A stretch of 64,000 nt of DNA from Cupriavidus basilensis (GCF_000876015.1 NZ_BBQM01000023.1:186001-250000); one strand, 5' to 3'; positions 26,759 to 35,499 are shown, counted from the stretch's first letter. Numbers and translations: made by a program. Notes: generated by a model not told the origin, from the sequence alone.

Positions 26759-26893
26759 GGGTGTCTCTTCGTATCGGGTTGTGTGCTGAAGCTTCGGTCG
26801 GGACGGCCGCCGCGGATACGTGCCCGCCGGCGTGCCGGAAGATGCCGCGGCGTGCCCCGGGGACATTCAGGGGCGGCACCGCCGCGGACATGA

Positions 26894-26925
26894 AGATACA
26901 TTCATGTGTGATCCTGAATGTATCT
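26894..26925. promoter_or_regulatory. Perfect inverted repeat upstream of gdhA
   Basis: AGATACATTCA and TGAATGTATCT are 11-base perfect arms over a 10-base spacer, in an AT-rich island of the 374-base gap before gdhA. Arm spacing of about two helical turns centre to centre fits a dimeric regulator. Nothing else is evident in this gap. Confidence 0.55.
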
Positions 26926-27132
26926 ATAAGGCGGAAGCTTAGCATCCGCTGTGCCTTGGCAGGCATGCAGGCGGCGGCAAACGATGACGAAACGCCACCC
27001 GGAGAGCGGAACCGGCCGCTTTTTCCGTGCGATCAACGGCCGCGCTGGCGGACACCGCCGCGCGCCGGATTCGCATCGGATGCGCGCCGGAAGCCAGGCC
27101 GGAAATCGAGCCGGAGAGCGGCGCGGCGCGCC

Positions 27133-27888
27133 TCAGGCGAGGCGCAGCGCCGGGCCGCGCGCGTTCAGCGCGGCGGCAATGGATGGCTCGGGCGCCATGT
27201 CGGAGATCAGGTAGGCGGCCTTGTCGAAATGCTTGACCAGCACGCCGGCATGGCGGCCGAACTTGGTGTGGTCGGCCACCACGCAGGCCACGCTGGCGGC
27301 CAGCAGCATGCGCCCGCGCAATTCCGCGGCGGCGCGCGAGAAGTCGCTCATCTGCCCTTCGGCCGTGATGCCGCCGGTGCCGACGAAGGCGAAATCGGCG
27401 TGATAGCGCGACAACTGCTCGATGGCGTCCCAGCCGTGCGTGGCGTCTTCGTTCTCCTGCAGCTCGCCGCCCAGCAACACCACGCGGTTGCCGTTGCGCC
27501 GGCCCAGCAGCAGCGCGATGGCGATGTCGTTGGTGTAGACCACGAGATTGCGGTGGCCGTGCAGCGCCTGCGCCACCGTGTGGGTGGTGGTGCCGTAGTC
27601 GAGGATCACGGAGGCGCCGTCGGGCACCAGTTCCGCCGCGCGCATGCCGATGGCGCGCTTGCCTTCGGCATTGACCGCGGCGCGGGTCTGGGCGTCGGGC
27701 TCGGCCCGCTCGGGCGACAGCGCCCCGCCGTGCGTGAGGATCAGCAGGCCGCGCGCGGCGAGCGCGTTGAGGTCGCGCCGGATGGTCTCGCGCGAGACGT
27801 CGAGCTCGCTGACCAGCTCGCTGATCGCCAGCGCGCCGCTGGCGGCGAGCTGGTCGAGGATGAATTTTTGTCGTTGTTCAGCCAGCAC
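27133..27888 (-). CDS. DeoR/GlpR family transcription regulator
   Basis: Regulator of 251 residues. The N-terminal helix-turn-helix is typical (QRQKFILDQLAASGALAISELVSELDVSRETIRRDLNALAARGLL), followed by the phospho-sugar-sensing DeoR C-terminal domain (IGMRAAELVPDGASVILDYGTTTHTVAQAL, NDIAIALLL, FVGTGGIT, VVADHTKFGR). It is divergent from a VOC-family gene and upstream of gdhA on the same strand. No sugar metabolism genes are adjacent, so its target is unclear. Confidence 0.9.
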   Translation of the reverse strand: MLAEQRQKFILDQLAASGALAISELVSELDVSRETIRRDLNALAARGLLILTHGGALSPERAEPDAQTRAAVNAEGKRAIGMRAAELVPDGASVILDYGTTTHTVAQALHGHRNLVVYTNDIAIALLLGRRNGNRVVLLGGELQENEDATHGWDAIEQLSRYHADFAFVGTGGITAEGQMSDFSRAAAELRGRMLLAASVACVVADHTKFGRHAGVLVKHFDKAAYLISDMAPEPSIAAALNARGPALRLA

Positions 27889-28118
27889 GGCAACTCCGCA
27901 GCACGAGGGAACGAGAGCGGCATTCTAACGTCGATGCCGCGCCGCTCCCTGCTCGCCGGCGGGATGCGCACCGGGCGCCCCGCGCGAAAAACGCGCCGCG
28001 ACACGGCGGCGTCAACCTTGCGGACTATGCTGGGATGGTGGCCGCCCGCGCGGCCTGCACAGCGCTGCGGCAAGTCGCGCATGCGCCACCGCGGGACATC
28101 CCGCAAGGAGACGAGACG

Positions 28119-28550
28119 ATGCTGGTTCAACCCTATCTGTTCTTCGAAGGCCGCTGCGAGGAAGCGGCGGAGTTCTACAAGCGCGTGCTGAACGCGCAGG
28201 TCGAGATGCTGATGCGTTTCAAGGAAGCGCCGCCGCAACAGTCGGCCGCGCCGGAGGGCTGCGCGCCCGGCCCCATCGACGGGGAAAAGGTGATGCACAT
28301 GTCCCTGCGCATCGGCGAGACCACGGTGATGATGTCCGACGGGCGCTGCGGCGGCCAGCCCAGTTTCCAGGGCTTCTCGCTGTCGGTCACGGTGCCCGAC
28401 GCGGCCGCCGTGGACCGCGTCTTCAACGCGCTGGCCGAGGGCGGCCAGGTGCTGATGCCGGCGGGCGAGACCTTCTTCGCCGAGCGCTTCGGCATGTGCG
28501 CCGACCGCTTCGGGGTGTCGTGGATGGTGATCGCGGTGAAAGCGCCGTAG
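28119..28550 (+). CDS. VOC superfamily protein, PhnB/YjdN-like
   Basis: Protein of 143 residues of the PhnB/YjdN-type glyoxalase fold. Diagnostic features are the start VQPYLFFEGRCEEAAEFYKRVLNAQ, MHMSLRIGETTVMMSDG in the middle, and the C-terminal AERFGMCADRFGVSWMV. The true function of this family is mostly unknown. AAGGAG sits close upstream of the start. Divergent from the DeoR regulator, with 230 bases between. Confidence 0.9.
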   Translation: MLVQPYLFFEGRCEEAAEFYKRVLNAQVEMLMRFKEAPPQQSAAPEGCAPGPIDGEKVMHMSLRIGETTVMMSDGRCGGQPSFQGFSLSVTVPDAAAVDRVFNALAEGGQVLMPAGETFFAERFGMCADRFGVSWMVIAVKAP

Positions 28551-28697
28551 GGCCGGTCGCAGTGCAGCGGCGGGAGGCTGCCGATGGCGTTGGCGGGGAG
28601 GGGAATCTGCTGGCCGGAACCGGCGGGCGGCGGATGCGCGCCGTGAAGAGGATGCGGGTGATGCAGGTGATGCGGATGATGCAAGAAAATCCGCATC

Positions 28698-28742
28698 GGC
28701 CGGCCCGGCCGCGGGTGGAGGGCTCCCGCGGTCGGGCCGGCC
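28698..28742. terminator. Long GC-rich hairpin between convergent genes
   Basis: Arms 28698-28715 and 28725-28742 pair over 18 positions with one G-T pair. On the minus strand a TTTT run follows seven bases after, so it fits a terminator for the repeat protein gene and perhaps for both genes. Confidence 0.65.
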
Positions 28743-28749
28743 AGCGCCG

Positions 28750-29091
28750 TCAGGCGCTGGCGCCGCTGGTGTCGCCGCTGTAGGCCGGCGCCGCCGACAC
28801 GCCGGTCAGGTCGCGGCCGGCGAGGTCGAGCGCCGTGGCGCCGTGAGCGCCGTCGGTGAACGCATCGCGGCGGTCATTGACGCGCGCGCCGTCGGTAAAC
28901 GGGTTGCGGCGGTCGTTGACGCGCGCACCGTCGGTGAACGGATCGCGCTTGCCGTTATGGAGGTTGTAGCCGTACTTGTCACCGGCGTTGACGCTGTCTT
29001 TCGGACCCTGTGCGTTGGCCTGCGTCGATGCCATGACGCAAAGGCCGAATGCTGCTGCGGAAACGAGGGTCGTGAAGAGCTTCTTGTTCAT
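28750..29091 (-). CDS. Small exported protein with 13-residue tandem repeats
   Basis: Protein of 113 residues with a Sec signal peptide (MNKKLFTTLVSAAAFGLCVMASTQANAQ). The mature part holds three copies of a 13-residue unit of the form DPFTDGARVNDRR (third copy DAFTDGAHG, truncated), nearly identical also at the DNA level as 39-base units. The C-terminus is Gly/Ala/Ser-rich. No family is recognised; repeats with conserved Asp could bind cations, a guess. It is preceded by one of the four shared promoter elements (29230-29295), which ties it to the LysR/efflux region. The start was chosen for the signal peptide; the frame stays open upstream. Confidence 0.75.
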   Translation of the reverse strand: MNKKLFTTLVSAAAFGLCVMASTQANAQGPKDSVNAGDKYGYNLHNGKRDPFTDGARVNDRRNPFTDGARVNDRRDAFTDGAHGATALDLAGRDLTGVSAAPAYSGDTSGASA

Positions 29092-29229
29092 GATTGCTGC
29101 TGGATTCCAGATTGGGGCGGCACTTTCCACTTGTGGTGGAGCGGGATAGGCGGAGTCTTGCGTCCCGCATGTCGTCTGTTTCGCCTTTTTGCTTGCACCG
29201 GCACAGTTGGGGGCGCCGGCACAGACAGC

Positions 29230-29295
29230 AGTGTAGCCATCGCGAAGCATTCCTGTTATGAATTAAAATTCTGGTTTTCAGTCGAAATTTTCACA
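29230..29295 (-). promoter_or_regulatory. Shared LysR-type promoter element, copy at repeat protein
   Basis: Read on the minus strand: TGTGAAAATTTCGACT, eight bases, GAATTTTAATTC, six bases, GGAAT, 13 bases, TACACT. The order and spacing match the copies at 34185, 35246 and 38731 except for one base less before the -10. TACACT at 29235-29230 is the likely -10, about 135 bases before the start codon. Confidence 0.7.
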
Positions 29296-29391
29296 GTGGC
29301 AACGAGGCGCCGGGAACGGCCCGACATGCCTGCCGGCCAGCGCGGGCGCGGGAATCCGCCGCATCGGCGCACGCGCCGGACACGGACGCGC

Positions 29392-29425
29392 GCGCACCCT
29401 CGCCCGCGAACGGGAGAGGGTGCGC
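29392..29425 (-). terminator. Terminator of the efflux operon
   Basis: GCGCACCCT and AGGGTGCGC are perfect nine-base arms with an inner CCCG/CGGG, 29 bases after the outer membrane factor stop. It contains the GGGAGAGGG core of the dispersed palindromes. Confidence 0.65.
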
Positions 29426-29453
29426 AAGGGAATCGGAAGGAAGGCGCGCGGCG

Positions 29454-30923
29454 CTAGTCGTGCCCGTCGGCGTGGCCGGCGCCATCGCGCCGCGCCACCT
29501 GCGGGCTGTTCTGCCAGCCGCCGCCGAGCGCCAGGAACAGGTTGATCTGGTCGAGCGCCACCTGGCTGTCCGACGCGGCCAGCGCCGCCTCCGACGCGGC
29601 CAGCGTGCGGTCGGCGTCGAGGCTGGACAGGTACGGCGTGCGCCCGGCCCGGTACAACTGGCGATGCTGATGCGCGGCCTCGCGCGCGTCGTCGCGCGCC
29701 ACGCGCAGCGACTGGTTGCGCTCCAGCTCGCGCGTGTACTCGCTCAGCGCGCCCTGGGTTTCCTGCAAGGCCTTGAGCACCACGCCGTCGAACTGCGCCA
29801 GCGCGGCGTCGGCGCCCGCCTCCATCGCATGGATGCGCGGCCGCACGCCGTTGGTGGGCAGGTTCCATGTGACCAGCGGGCCGATGCCCCAGCGCGCCGT
29901 GGGCCCGGTGCCGAGATCGCCCATGAGGCCGCTCAGCCCGGCCGAGGCACCGAGGCGGATCGACGGATAAAGATCGGCCGTGGCCACGCCGATCCTGGCG
30001 GTGGCCGCGGCGAGCTCGCGCTCGGCCTGGCGCACGTCGGGCCGGCGCTTGAGCAGCGCGGCGCCGTCGCCCACCGGCAGCGCCTGGCGCAGCCGCGGCT
30101 CCTCCTCGCAGGCGAACGCATCCTCGGCCAGCGCGGCGGGCGGCTTGCCCAGCATCACCGCCAGCCGGTAGGCCGCGCCCTCTTTCTCGGCCTTGAAGCG
30201 CGGCAGCGCGGCGCGCAGGGTCTCGGCCTGCGAGCGCGCGCGCAGCAGGTCGGCGGGCTGGCCGCGGCCGGCGGCCACCAGCTTGCCGGCGATGTCCGCG
30301 CCGCGCTCCTGCAGCGCGAGCTGGTGCTCGGCAACCTCCAGCTCGTGCGTGGCCGCGCAGCCCTGCACATAGGCGCGCACGGTCTGCGCCACCACGCCCA
30401 CGCGCGCCATGTCGAGCGCGGCCTGGCTGGCTTCGGCGCTGGCCAGCGCGGCCTCGTCGGCGCGCGCGAGCTTGCCGAAGAAGTCCACCAGGTAGGACAC
30501 CGAGAAGCCGAAGTCGCCAAGGCTGAAGACGGGAATCTTCTCCTTGATGAGGAAACTCTCGCCGGCCACCTGCGCGCGCTCGGCCTTGGCCGAGAACGCG
30601 GCCTGCGGCAGGTTCTCGGCTTCCACCTCGTGATAGACCGCCACCGCGCGCCGCAGGTTGGCGGCGGCCACGCGCAGGCTGGTGTTGGCGGTGAGCGCTT
30701 CCTGCACGAGCCGGTTGAGCTTGGGGTCGTCGTAGAGCCGCCACCAGTCGTCCGGCACCGGCGCCACCGAGACGGCCGCGTCCTGCGTGCCGAGTAGCGG
30801 GCCGTTGGCCTCGGGCGCGCGCACCGCCGCGTGCTCCGGCACCTTGTAGTCGGGGCCGACCGTGGTGCAGGCGAACAGCAGCGGCGCCAGCGCCGGCAGC
30901 ACGGCCAGGGCGAGCCGGTTCAT
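29454..30923 (-). CDS. NodT-family outer membrane efflux lipoprotein
   Basis: Outer membrane channel of 489 residues, OprM/NodT family. Lipobox at the N-terminus (LAPLLFAC) followed by TTVGPDYKVPE, the usual opening. Two repeated helical-hairpin regions are visible (for example LNRLVQEALTANTSLRVAAANLRRA and RRPDVRQAERELAAATARIGVATADLYPSIRLGASAGL). It trimerises to form the exit duct for the HlyD-type adaptor and the FUSC pump encoded just upstream. The start overlaps the adaptor stop by four bases. C-terminal tail is polar. Substrate probably aromatic or hydrophobic acids by analogy with AaeAB; not shown. Confidence 0.92.
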   Translation of the reverse strand: MNRLALAVLPALAPLLFACTTVGPDYKVPEHAAVRAPEANGPLLGTQDAAVSVAPVPDDWWRLYDDPKLNRLVQEALTANTSLRVAAANLRRAVAVYHEVEAENLPQAAFSAKAERAQVAGESFLIKEKIPVFSLGDFGFSVSYLVDFFGKLARADEAALASAEASQAALDMARVGVVAQTVRAYVQGCAATHELEVAEHQLALQERGADIAGKLVAAGRGQPADLLRARSQAETLRAALPRFKAEKEGAAYRLAVMLGKPPAALAEDAFACEEEPRLRQALPVGDGAALLKRRPDVRQAERELAAATARIGVATADLYPSIRLGASAGLSGLMGDLGTGPTARWGIGPLVTWNLPTNGVRPRIHAMEAGADAALAQFDGVVLKALQETQGALSEYTRELERNQSLRVARDDAREAAHQHRQLYRAGRTPYLSSLDADRTLAASEAALAASDSQVALDQINLFLALGGGWQNSPQVARRDGAGHADGHD

Positions 30924-31864
30924 CGCGCCGCCTCGCTGGCCGCGATGGCATCGATGGCCTCGACGGACGCGTCAGCGCGCCGCGCGACCACCATCTGGCG
31001 CGGCTCCGCCACCGACACCGTGGCGGTGCGGCCCGACACCAGTTGCACGTCCGCCGGCACGGCGTCGAGCACGATGCGCACCGGGATGCGCTGCGCCAGC
31101 CGCACCCAGTTGAAGGTCGGGTTGACGTTGGGCAGCAGGTTGGCGCCGGCGCTGCGGTCGCGGTCCTCGATGCCGGCGGCGATGCTCTGCACGTGGCCGC
31201 GCAGCGTGGTGCGCTCGCCCATGATGCGCACCGAGACCGCGCTGCCGATATGGATGCGGTGCAGCTTGGTTTCCTCGAAATACCCTTCCACGTGGAACGA
31301 GTCCGCGTCGACCATCGACAGCACCGGGCGGCCGGTGCTGACGTAGTCGCCCAGGCGCGGCAGGCGGTCGTTGAGCATGCCGTCCACCGGGCTGGTGACG
31401 CTGGTGCGCGCCAGGTTCAGGCGCGCCACGCCGACCTCGGCCTCGGCCTGCGCCAGCGCGGCTTCGCCCTGCTGCACGCGGGCCTGCCCTTCTTCCACCA
31501 CCTCGGTGGCGACCACCTCGTTGAGCGCGTGGTTGCGCGCGGCCTCGCGGCGCGCCTGCGCCAGCGTCGCGCGCAGCGCGGCGGCGCTGGCCTGGGCCTG
31601 CTGCAGCGCCAGCCGGTAGCGGTCCTGGTCGATCACGAACAGCACCTGGCCGCGCCGCACGCGCTGGTTGTCCTTGACCAGCACCTGCGTGACCAGGCCC
31701 GACACGTCGGGCGCGACCTGCACCACGTCGGCGCGCACGTGGCCGTCGCGCGTCCACGGCGCCACGGTGTAGTAATCCCACAGATGCCTGACGACGAACA
31801 GCGCCGCCACCGCGGCCAGCAGGGTCAGGACCACGGGAACCAGCAAACGGATCTTGAATTTCAT
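30920..31864 (-). CDS. HlyD-family efflux adaptor, AaeA/EmrA-like
   Basis: Periplasmic adaptor of 314 residues with one N-terminal membrane helix (VPVVLTLLAAVAALFVVRHLW). The biotinyl-lipoyl-like half motif (WTRDGHVRADVVQVAPDVSGLVTQVLVKDNQRVRRGQVLFVID) is followed by a coiled-coil hairpin (about 90-150) and the second half motif LARTSVTSPVDGMLNDR. It links the FUSC/DUF1656 inner membrane components to the NodT channel. The gene overlaps both neighbours by four bases, so the operon is translationally coupled. Confidence 0.92.
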   Translation of the reverse strand: MKFKIRLLVPVVLTLLAAVAALFVVRHLWDYYTVAPWTRDGHVRADVVQVAPDVSGLVTQVLVKDNQRVRRGQVLFVIDQDRYRLALQQAQASAAALRATLAQARREAARNHALNEVVATEVVEEGQARVQQGEAALAQAEAEVGVARLNLARTSVTSPVDGMLNDRLPRLGDYVSTGRPVLSMVDADSFHVEGYFEETKLHRIHIGSAVSVRIMGERTTLRGHVQSIAAGIEDRDRSAGANLLPNVNPTFNWVRLAQRIPVRIVLDAVPADVQLVSGRTATVSVAEPRQMVVARRADASVEAIDAIAASEAAR

Positions 31865-32073
31865 GATTGCAGCGAGCGGGCCAGGGCGACCACGCCACCG
31901 AGCACGATCAGGTAGAGGGCGAGATTGAACAGGGAACGGTGCCAGACCAGCCGGTAGAAGCCCAGGCGCGCCAGCAGCGCGCGCAGGCTGGCGGTCATGG
32001 CGAAGGCGAGCAGCATCAGCGCCAGCAGCATGGGCACGAACACGCCGTACAGGTCGAGCTCGGCGTTCAGCAT
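31861..32073 (-). CDS. DUF1656 small inner membrane protein, AaeX-like
   Basis: Protein of 70 residues with two membrane helices (VFVPMLLALMLLAFAMTASL and SLFNLALYLIVLGGVVAL). DUF1656 proteins such as AaeX are regularly encoded between FUSC pumps and their HlyD adaptors. The start overlaps the FUSC gene end by seven bases and the stop overlaps the adaptor start by four. Its exact role in the pump is not known. Confidence 0.88.
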   Translation of the reverse strand: MLNAELDLYGVFVPMLLALMLLAFAMTASLRALLARLGFYRLVWHRSLFNLALYLIVLGGVVALARSLQS

Positions 32074-34148
32074 GCGGTCTGCGCGCGCGCGGCGGCCGGC
32101 GCCGGCGCGGGAACGTGAGGCAGCGGCGCGGGCGCGGCCGGATGCGGCTGCGCGTGGTAAAGCGTGACCTGCAGCACGAACAGCGCGGCCAGCGTGTCGC
32201 GCACCGCGTGGCCGGCGGTGTCGTCGGCCTGCGCGGCCACTTCGTGCATGGCCTTGTCGATGCGCGCGGACAGCGCCTCGGGCGGCGCCATCGCGTGGCC
32301 GGCCTTCAGGCGCGCGCGGTAGTGCCCGGCGGCGCCGTTGAGCACGCGCGTGACCGCGCGCCGCGCGGGCGGGCGCAGCGCGCCCAGGTTGCGCTGCAGC
32401 GCCAGCGCGCCGAAGCCGACCTGCAGCTCGGCGAAGCCATCCGAGGACAGCTTGTCGTCGCTGGCCGCCAGGCGCGGCACCAGCTGGCCGAGGCGGTCCA
32501 GCATGCGCGCGCCGAGCTTGCCCTGCTGCGGCGCCTCGCCGCGCGTGGCGGCCTGCGCCAGGTCCTTCCAGCTTGCGCGGATCAGCCGGTGCACCGCCAC
32601 GCGCGCGCCGAACGGGCGCGTGGCCATGAACCACAGCGGCGCGAACAGCATGCCGCCCACGCTGGCCAGGCTGGTGTTGAAGGTGCCGAGGAAGTTGGCG
32701 TCGTAGAGGCTCTGGAAATTGCCGAACGAGGCCGTGTTGACCGACAGCAGCATGGCGATCAGGTTGAAGCCCGGGCGCGAGATCAGCAGGCCGATGCCCA
32801 TGTACGGCACCGCCAGCATGCCCACCAGCGTCTCGAAGTTGTGGGCCTGCGGCACCACCAGGAACAGGTAGAAGCACGACACCAGGAAGCACACCACGCT
32901 CCAGCGCATGAACGCGCGCGCCACCGGCCGCGGCTCCTCCACGGTGGCGAAGAAGCAACTGGCGATGGTGGCCACCACCACGGCGCCGGCGCCGTCCTCC
33001 CAGCCCGAGGCGATCCACAGCAGGCCCGCGCAGAACACCGCGAGGCTGGTCGAGCAGGCGTAGTACAGCAGCATGCCGTGGTCGTGGTGGTGCGCGCGGC
33101 CGGCCGCGCCGGCGCGGTAGCGCAGCGCGGGCGCGGCGCCGTTGCCGGCCTGGTCGCCGATGCAACGTTGCAGCGCCTGGCAGTCTTCGCACAGCGCCGC
33201 GAGCGTGCGCAGGTGGTCGTTGGCAGTGGCCACCAGCCCGGCATGCCAGCCGGGCGCCTTGCCGTAGGCGCGCCACGGCGCGGCGGCCGGCTCGAGCACC
33301 GGCGACGGGCCGGTGAAGCCGCCGTCGATCCACGCGCGCATGTCCGCCATGTGGCGCGCCAGTTGTTCCGGCATGCCCTGCGCATGGCAGCGCAGGGCAT
33401 GCAGCAGCCCGCCCAGCGAGGACAGCACCGGCAGCAGCATGGTCATGCGCTCGCGCAGCGCGCGCGCATGGCGCAGGGTGTCGGTGCTCTCCGTGTCGTA
33501 GGAAAGCTGCGCGATCAGCTGGTCGAGCGCGAGGATGTCGGCGGCCAGCCGGTGCCGGCTGTCATGGCGCGCGACGTTGGCGTCGGGCTCGGGCGAGAGC
33601 ATGTCCGAGGCCCACAGCGCCGCGTCGGCCAGCCAGGTGGCCGAGCGCGCGCGCAGCGCGGGCGCCACCTTGGCCGGGAACACGATCGAGCCGACCATCC
33701 CGGCGCACACGATGCCGACCACGATCTCCTCGATGCGCGCCACCGCGATGGGAAAGACCTGGACCGGCTCGCTGACCGCGGGCAGCGCCACGATCGGCAG
33801 CGTGTAGGCGGCCAGCAGGAACACATAGCTGCGCGGCGTGCGCTGCAGCAGCGAGAAATAGAGCAAGGCGCCGGTCCACAGCGCGATGGCCGCCATCAGC
33901 AGCACCGGCTCGTTGACCAGCGGCGGCACGGTCGCCACCGCGCCGGTGGCGCCAAGCAGCGTGCCCGCCACCCGGTACGCGGCCTTCGAGCGCGTGGCCC
34001 CGGTCAGCGGGTGGGAGACGAAATAGACGGTCGCCATCGCCCAGTAAGGGCGGGGCAGACCCAGCGCCAGCGCGATATAGAGCGCGAGCATCGAAGCGGC
34101 AAACGCTTTGAGCGAAAAGAGCCATTGCCGTGCGCTCGGCCATGCCAT
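32067..34148 (-). CDS. FUSC-family aromatic acid efflux transporter, AaeB-like
   Basis: Inner membrane protein of 693 residues. Two blocks of about five membrane helices (residues 15-165 and 350-490) each precede a cytoplasmic domain, the arrangement of FUSC/AaeB pumps. Family-like text: YIALALGLPRPYWAMATVYFVSHPLTGATRSKAAYRVAGTLLGA. First gene of the efflux operon (FUSC, DUF1656, HlyD, NodT). By analogy with E. coli AaeAB it would export hydroxylated aromatic acids. It is divergent from a LysR gene, and the shared promoter element lies 37 bases upstream of its start codon. Confidence 0.9.
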   Translation of the reverse strand: MAWPSARQWLFSLKAFAASMLALYIALALGLPRPYWAMATVYFVSHPLTGATRSKAAYRVAGTLLGATGAVATVPPLVNEPVLLMAAIALWTGALLYFSLLQRTPRSYVFLLAAYTLPIVALPAVSEPVQVFPIAVARIEEIVVGIVCAGMVGSIVFPAKVAPALRARSATWLADAALWASDMLSPEPDANVARHDSRHRLAADILALDQLIAQLSYDTESTDTLRHARALRERMTMLLPVLSSLGGLLHALRCHAQGMPEQLARHMADMRAWIDGGFTGPSPVLEPAAAPWRAYGKAPGWHAGLVATANDHLRTLAALCEDCQALQRCIGDQAGNGAAPALRYRAGAAGRAHHHDHGMLLYYACSTSLAVFCAGLLWIASGWEDGAGAVVVATIASCFFATVEEPRPVARAFMRWSVVCFLVSCFYLFLVVPQAHNFETLVGMLAVPYMGIGLLISRPGFNLIAMLLSVNTASFGNFQSLYDANFLGTFNTSLASVGGMLFAPLWFMATRPFGARVAVHRLIRASWKDLAQAATRGEAPQQGKLGARMLDRLGQLVPRLAASDDKLSSDGFAELQVGFGALALQRNLGALRPPARRAVTRVLNGAAGHYRARLKAGHAMAPPEALSARIDKAMHEVAAQADDTAGHAVRDTLAALFVLQVTLYHAQPHPAAPAPLPHVPAPAPAAARAQTAC

Positions 34149-34184
34149 GGGGACGCAAACCTGTAGTAACTGCAGTGGGATGCA

Positions 34185-34251
34185 AGTGTAGCCAACTGGC
34201 GGTCATTCCGAACATGATTTAAAATTACCCTTCATATTCGCTTTTTTCATG
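34185..34251 (-). promoter_or_regulatory. Shared LysR-type promoter element, copy at efflux operon
   Basis: Read on the minus strand: CATGAAAAAAGCGAAT, eight bases, TAATTTTAAATC, six bases, GGAAT, 14 bases, TACACT (34190-34185). It fills the 143-base gap between the efflux operon and the divergent LysR gene, so that LysR protein is the natural candidate to bind it. The AT-rich half may also serve the LysR promoter on the other strand. Confidence 0.75.
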
Positions 34252-34291
34252 CGAACCCCAGCCCCCACCCTTCGGTAACAGGACGCCCCCC

Positions 34292-35185
34292 GTGCCCATC
34301 GATATCCGTGCCCTGCGCTACTACGTCGAGACCGTGCGCCTGCAGAGCTTTACCCAGGCCGCGACCTCTCTGTACGTCACCCAGTCCACCATCAGCAAGA
34401 TGGTGCGCCAGCTGGAGGACGAAGTCGGCCAGCCGCTGCTGATCCGCGAGGGCAAGCAGGTGCGGCTGACCGACGTGGGGCGCGTGGTCTACGAGCGCGG
34501 GCAGGAGGCGCTCGGCGTGGTGCACCGGCTCACGCTGGAAGTGGCCGACCTGTCGTCGCTGGGGCGCGGGCAGCTCACGGTGGGCATACCGCCGATGGCC
34601 AACCTGTTCTTCACGCCCGCCGTGAGCGCCTTCCGCCAGCGCTATCCCAACCTGGAACTGAGCATGGCCGAGCACGGCGGCCACATGGTGGAGCAGCAGG
34701 TAGCCAGCGGCGAGCTGGAAGTGGGCGCAACCGTGCTGCCCGGCGACAGCGGGCTGGCGCTGGCCACGCGCGAGTTCGCCAAGTACCCGGTCTGGGTGGC
34801 GGGGCCGCGCAAGGCCAGCTGGGCCAAGAACAAGACCGTCAGCCTCGCGGCGCTGCGCGACGAGCCGCTGCTGCTGCTGACCGACGAATTCTCGCTCACG
34901 CGCAAGCTGCGCGTGGCCTTCATGGAGGCCCGCTTCGAGCCGCGCATCGTGGCGCAGAGCGGGCACTGGGACTTCCTCGCCTCGATGGCGGCCGCGGGCC
35001 TGGGCACCACCTTCCTGCCGCAGCCGCTGCTGGCGCGGCTCCAGCTCGACGACAAGCTCGCCGTGGCGCGCCTGTCCGAGCCGGCGATGGACTGGACGCT
35101 GGCGCACATCTGGTCGCCGGGGCGCTACCTGTCCCACGCGGCGCGCGCGTGGTTCGCGGTGTGCGAGGAAGTGCTGGGCGCCTGA
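34292..35185 (+). CDS. LysR family regulator, candidate master of the efflux/small-protein regulon
   Basis: Regulator of 297 residues from a GTG start (VPIDIRALRYYVETVRLQSFTQAATSLYVTQSTISKMVRQLE), with a C-terminal effector domain of substrate-binding-protein fold (GRGQLTVGIPPMANLFFTPAVSAFRQRYPNLELSMAEHGG). Position divergent to an AaeB-like operon corresponds to AaeR in E. coli. The four copies of the shared promoter element occur around it at distances of -5.0, -0.1, +0.1 and +3.5 kb, and one lies between it and the pump. That this protein binds all four is inference. Confidence 0.92.
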   Translation: MPIDIRALRYYVETVRLQSFTQAATSLYVTQSTISKMVRQLEDEVGQPLLIREGKQVRLTDVGRVVYERGQEALGVVHRLTLEVADLSSLGRGQLTVGIPPMANLFFTPAVSAFRQRYPNLELSMAEHGGHMVEQQVASGELEVGATVLPGDSGLALATREFAKYPVWVAGPRKASWAKNKTVSLAALRDEPLLLLTDEFSLTRKLRVAFMEARFEPRIVAQSGHWDFLASMAAAGLGTTFLPQPLLARLQLDDKLAVARLSEPAMDWTLAHIWSPGRYLSHAARAWFAVCEEVLGA

Positions 35186-35245
35186 GCGGCGGCATCCGCG
35201 CCACGTCCTGTGGCCAGCCGGATCGCGCGCCCGCCCGCCGGCATC

Positions 35246-35312
35246 CATGAAAAAAACGACTTCATCTCATAGTTTTAAATCGCTTCTGGAATTACCGACC
35301 CGGGCCTACACT
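35246..35312 (+). promoter_or_regulatory. Shared LysR-type promoter element, copy at first small exported protein
   Basis: CATGAAAAAAACGACT, eight bases, TAGTTTTAAATC, six bases, GGAAT, 14 bases, TACACT (35307-35312). It matches the copy at 38731 nearly base for base in the conserved blocks. The -10 is about 260 bases before the 99-residue protein, with a leader that holds a hairpin. Confidence 0.75.
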
Positions 35313-35386
35313 GCTTTCCATCGGGCGCGGCATGCAGGCCCGGAACCATCCGGTGCCGCCGTGCTCGTCCGTGAAGACGAACCATC

Positions 35387-35494
35387 ATGCAGAACCCAGT
35401 GACCGCGCACCTCCCTCCCTGCTCGCGCGCGGCCGCTTCTTTCCCGGCTGATGATTCACTAGCCGCAGGGGGCGGCAGACCCGTCGCCCCCTGA
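35387..35494 (+). CDS. Possible 35-residue leader peptide
   Basis: Short frame 75 bases after the -10 of the shared promoter; ATG in the context CATCATG, as for the 57-residue frame in the paralogous leader. Its stop codon overlaps the right arm of the leader hairpin, the layout of an attenuator leader peptide. The sequence (Ala/Pro/Ser-rich, MQNPVTAHLPP...) resembles no family, and there is no strong ribosome binding site. It could be chance in GC-rich DNA. Confidence 0.25.
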   Translation: MQNPVTAHLPPCSRAAASFPADDSLAAGGGRPVAP

Positions 35495-35499
35495 CTTTT
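35466..35499 (+). terminator. Leader hairpin before the first small exported protein
   Basis: CAGGGGGCG and CGCCCCCTG pair perfectly over a 10-base loop, followed by ACTTTT. It lies between the shared promoter and the 99-residue gene, so it would act as an attenuator or end a short RNA of about 180 bases. Confidence 0.6.

Noticed and set aside
28650..28690. GATGCNGGTGATGC-like short repeats as a microsatellite
   Set aside because: Copies are few and imperfect, and no regular unit length holds.
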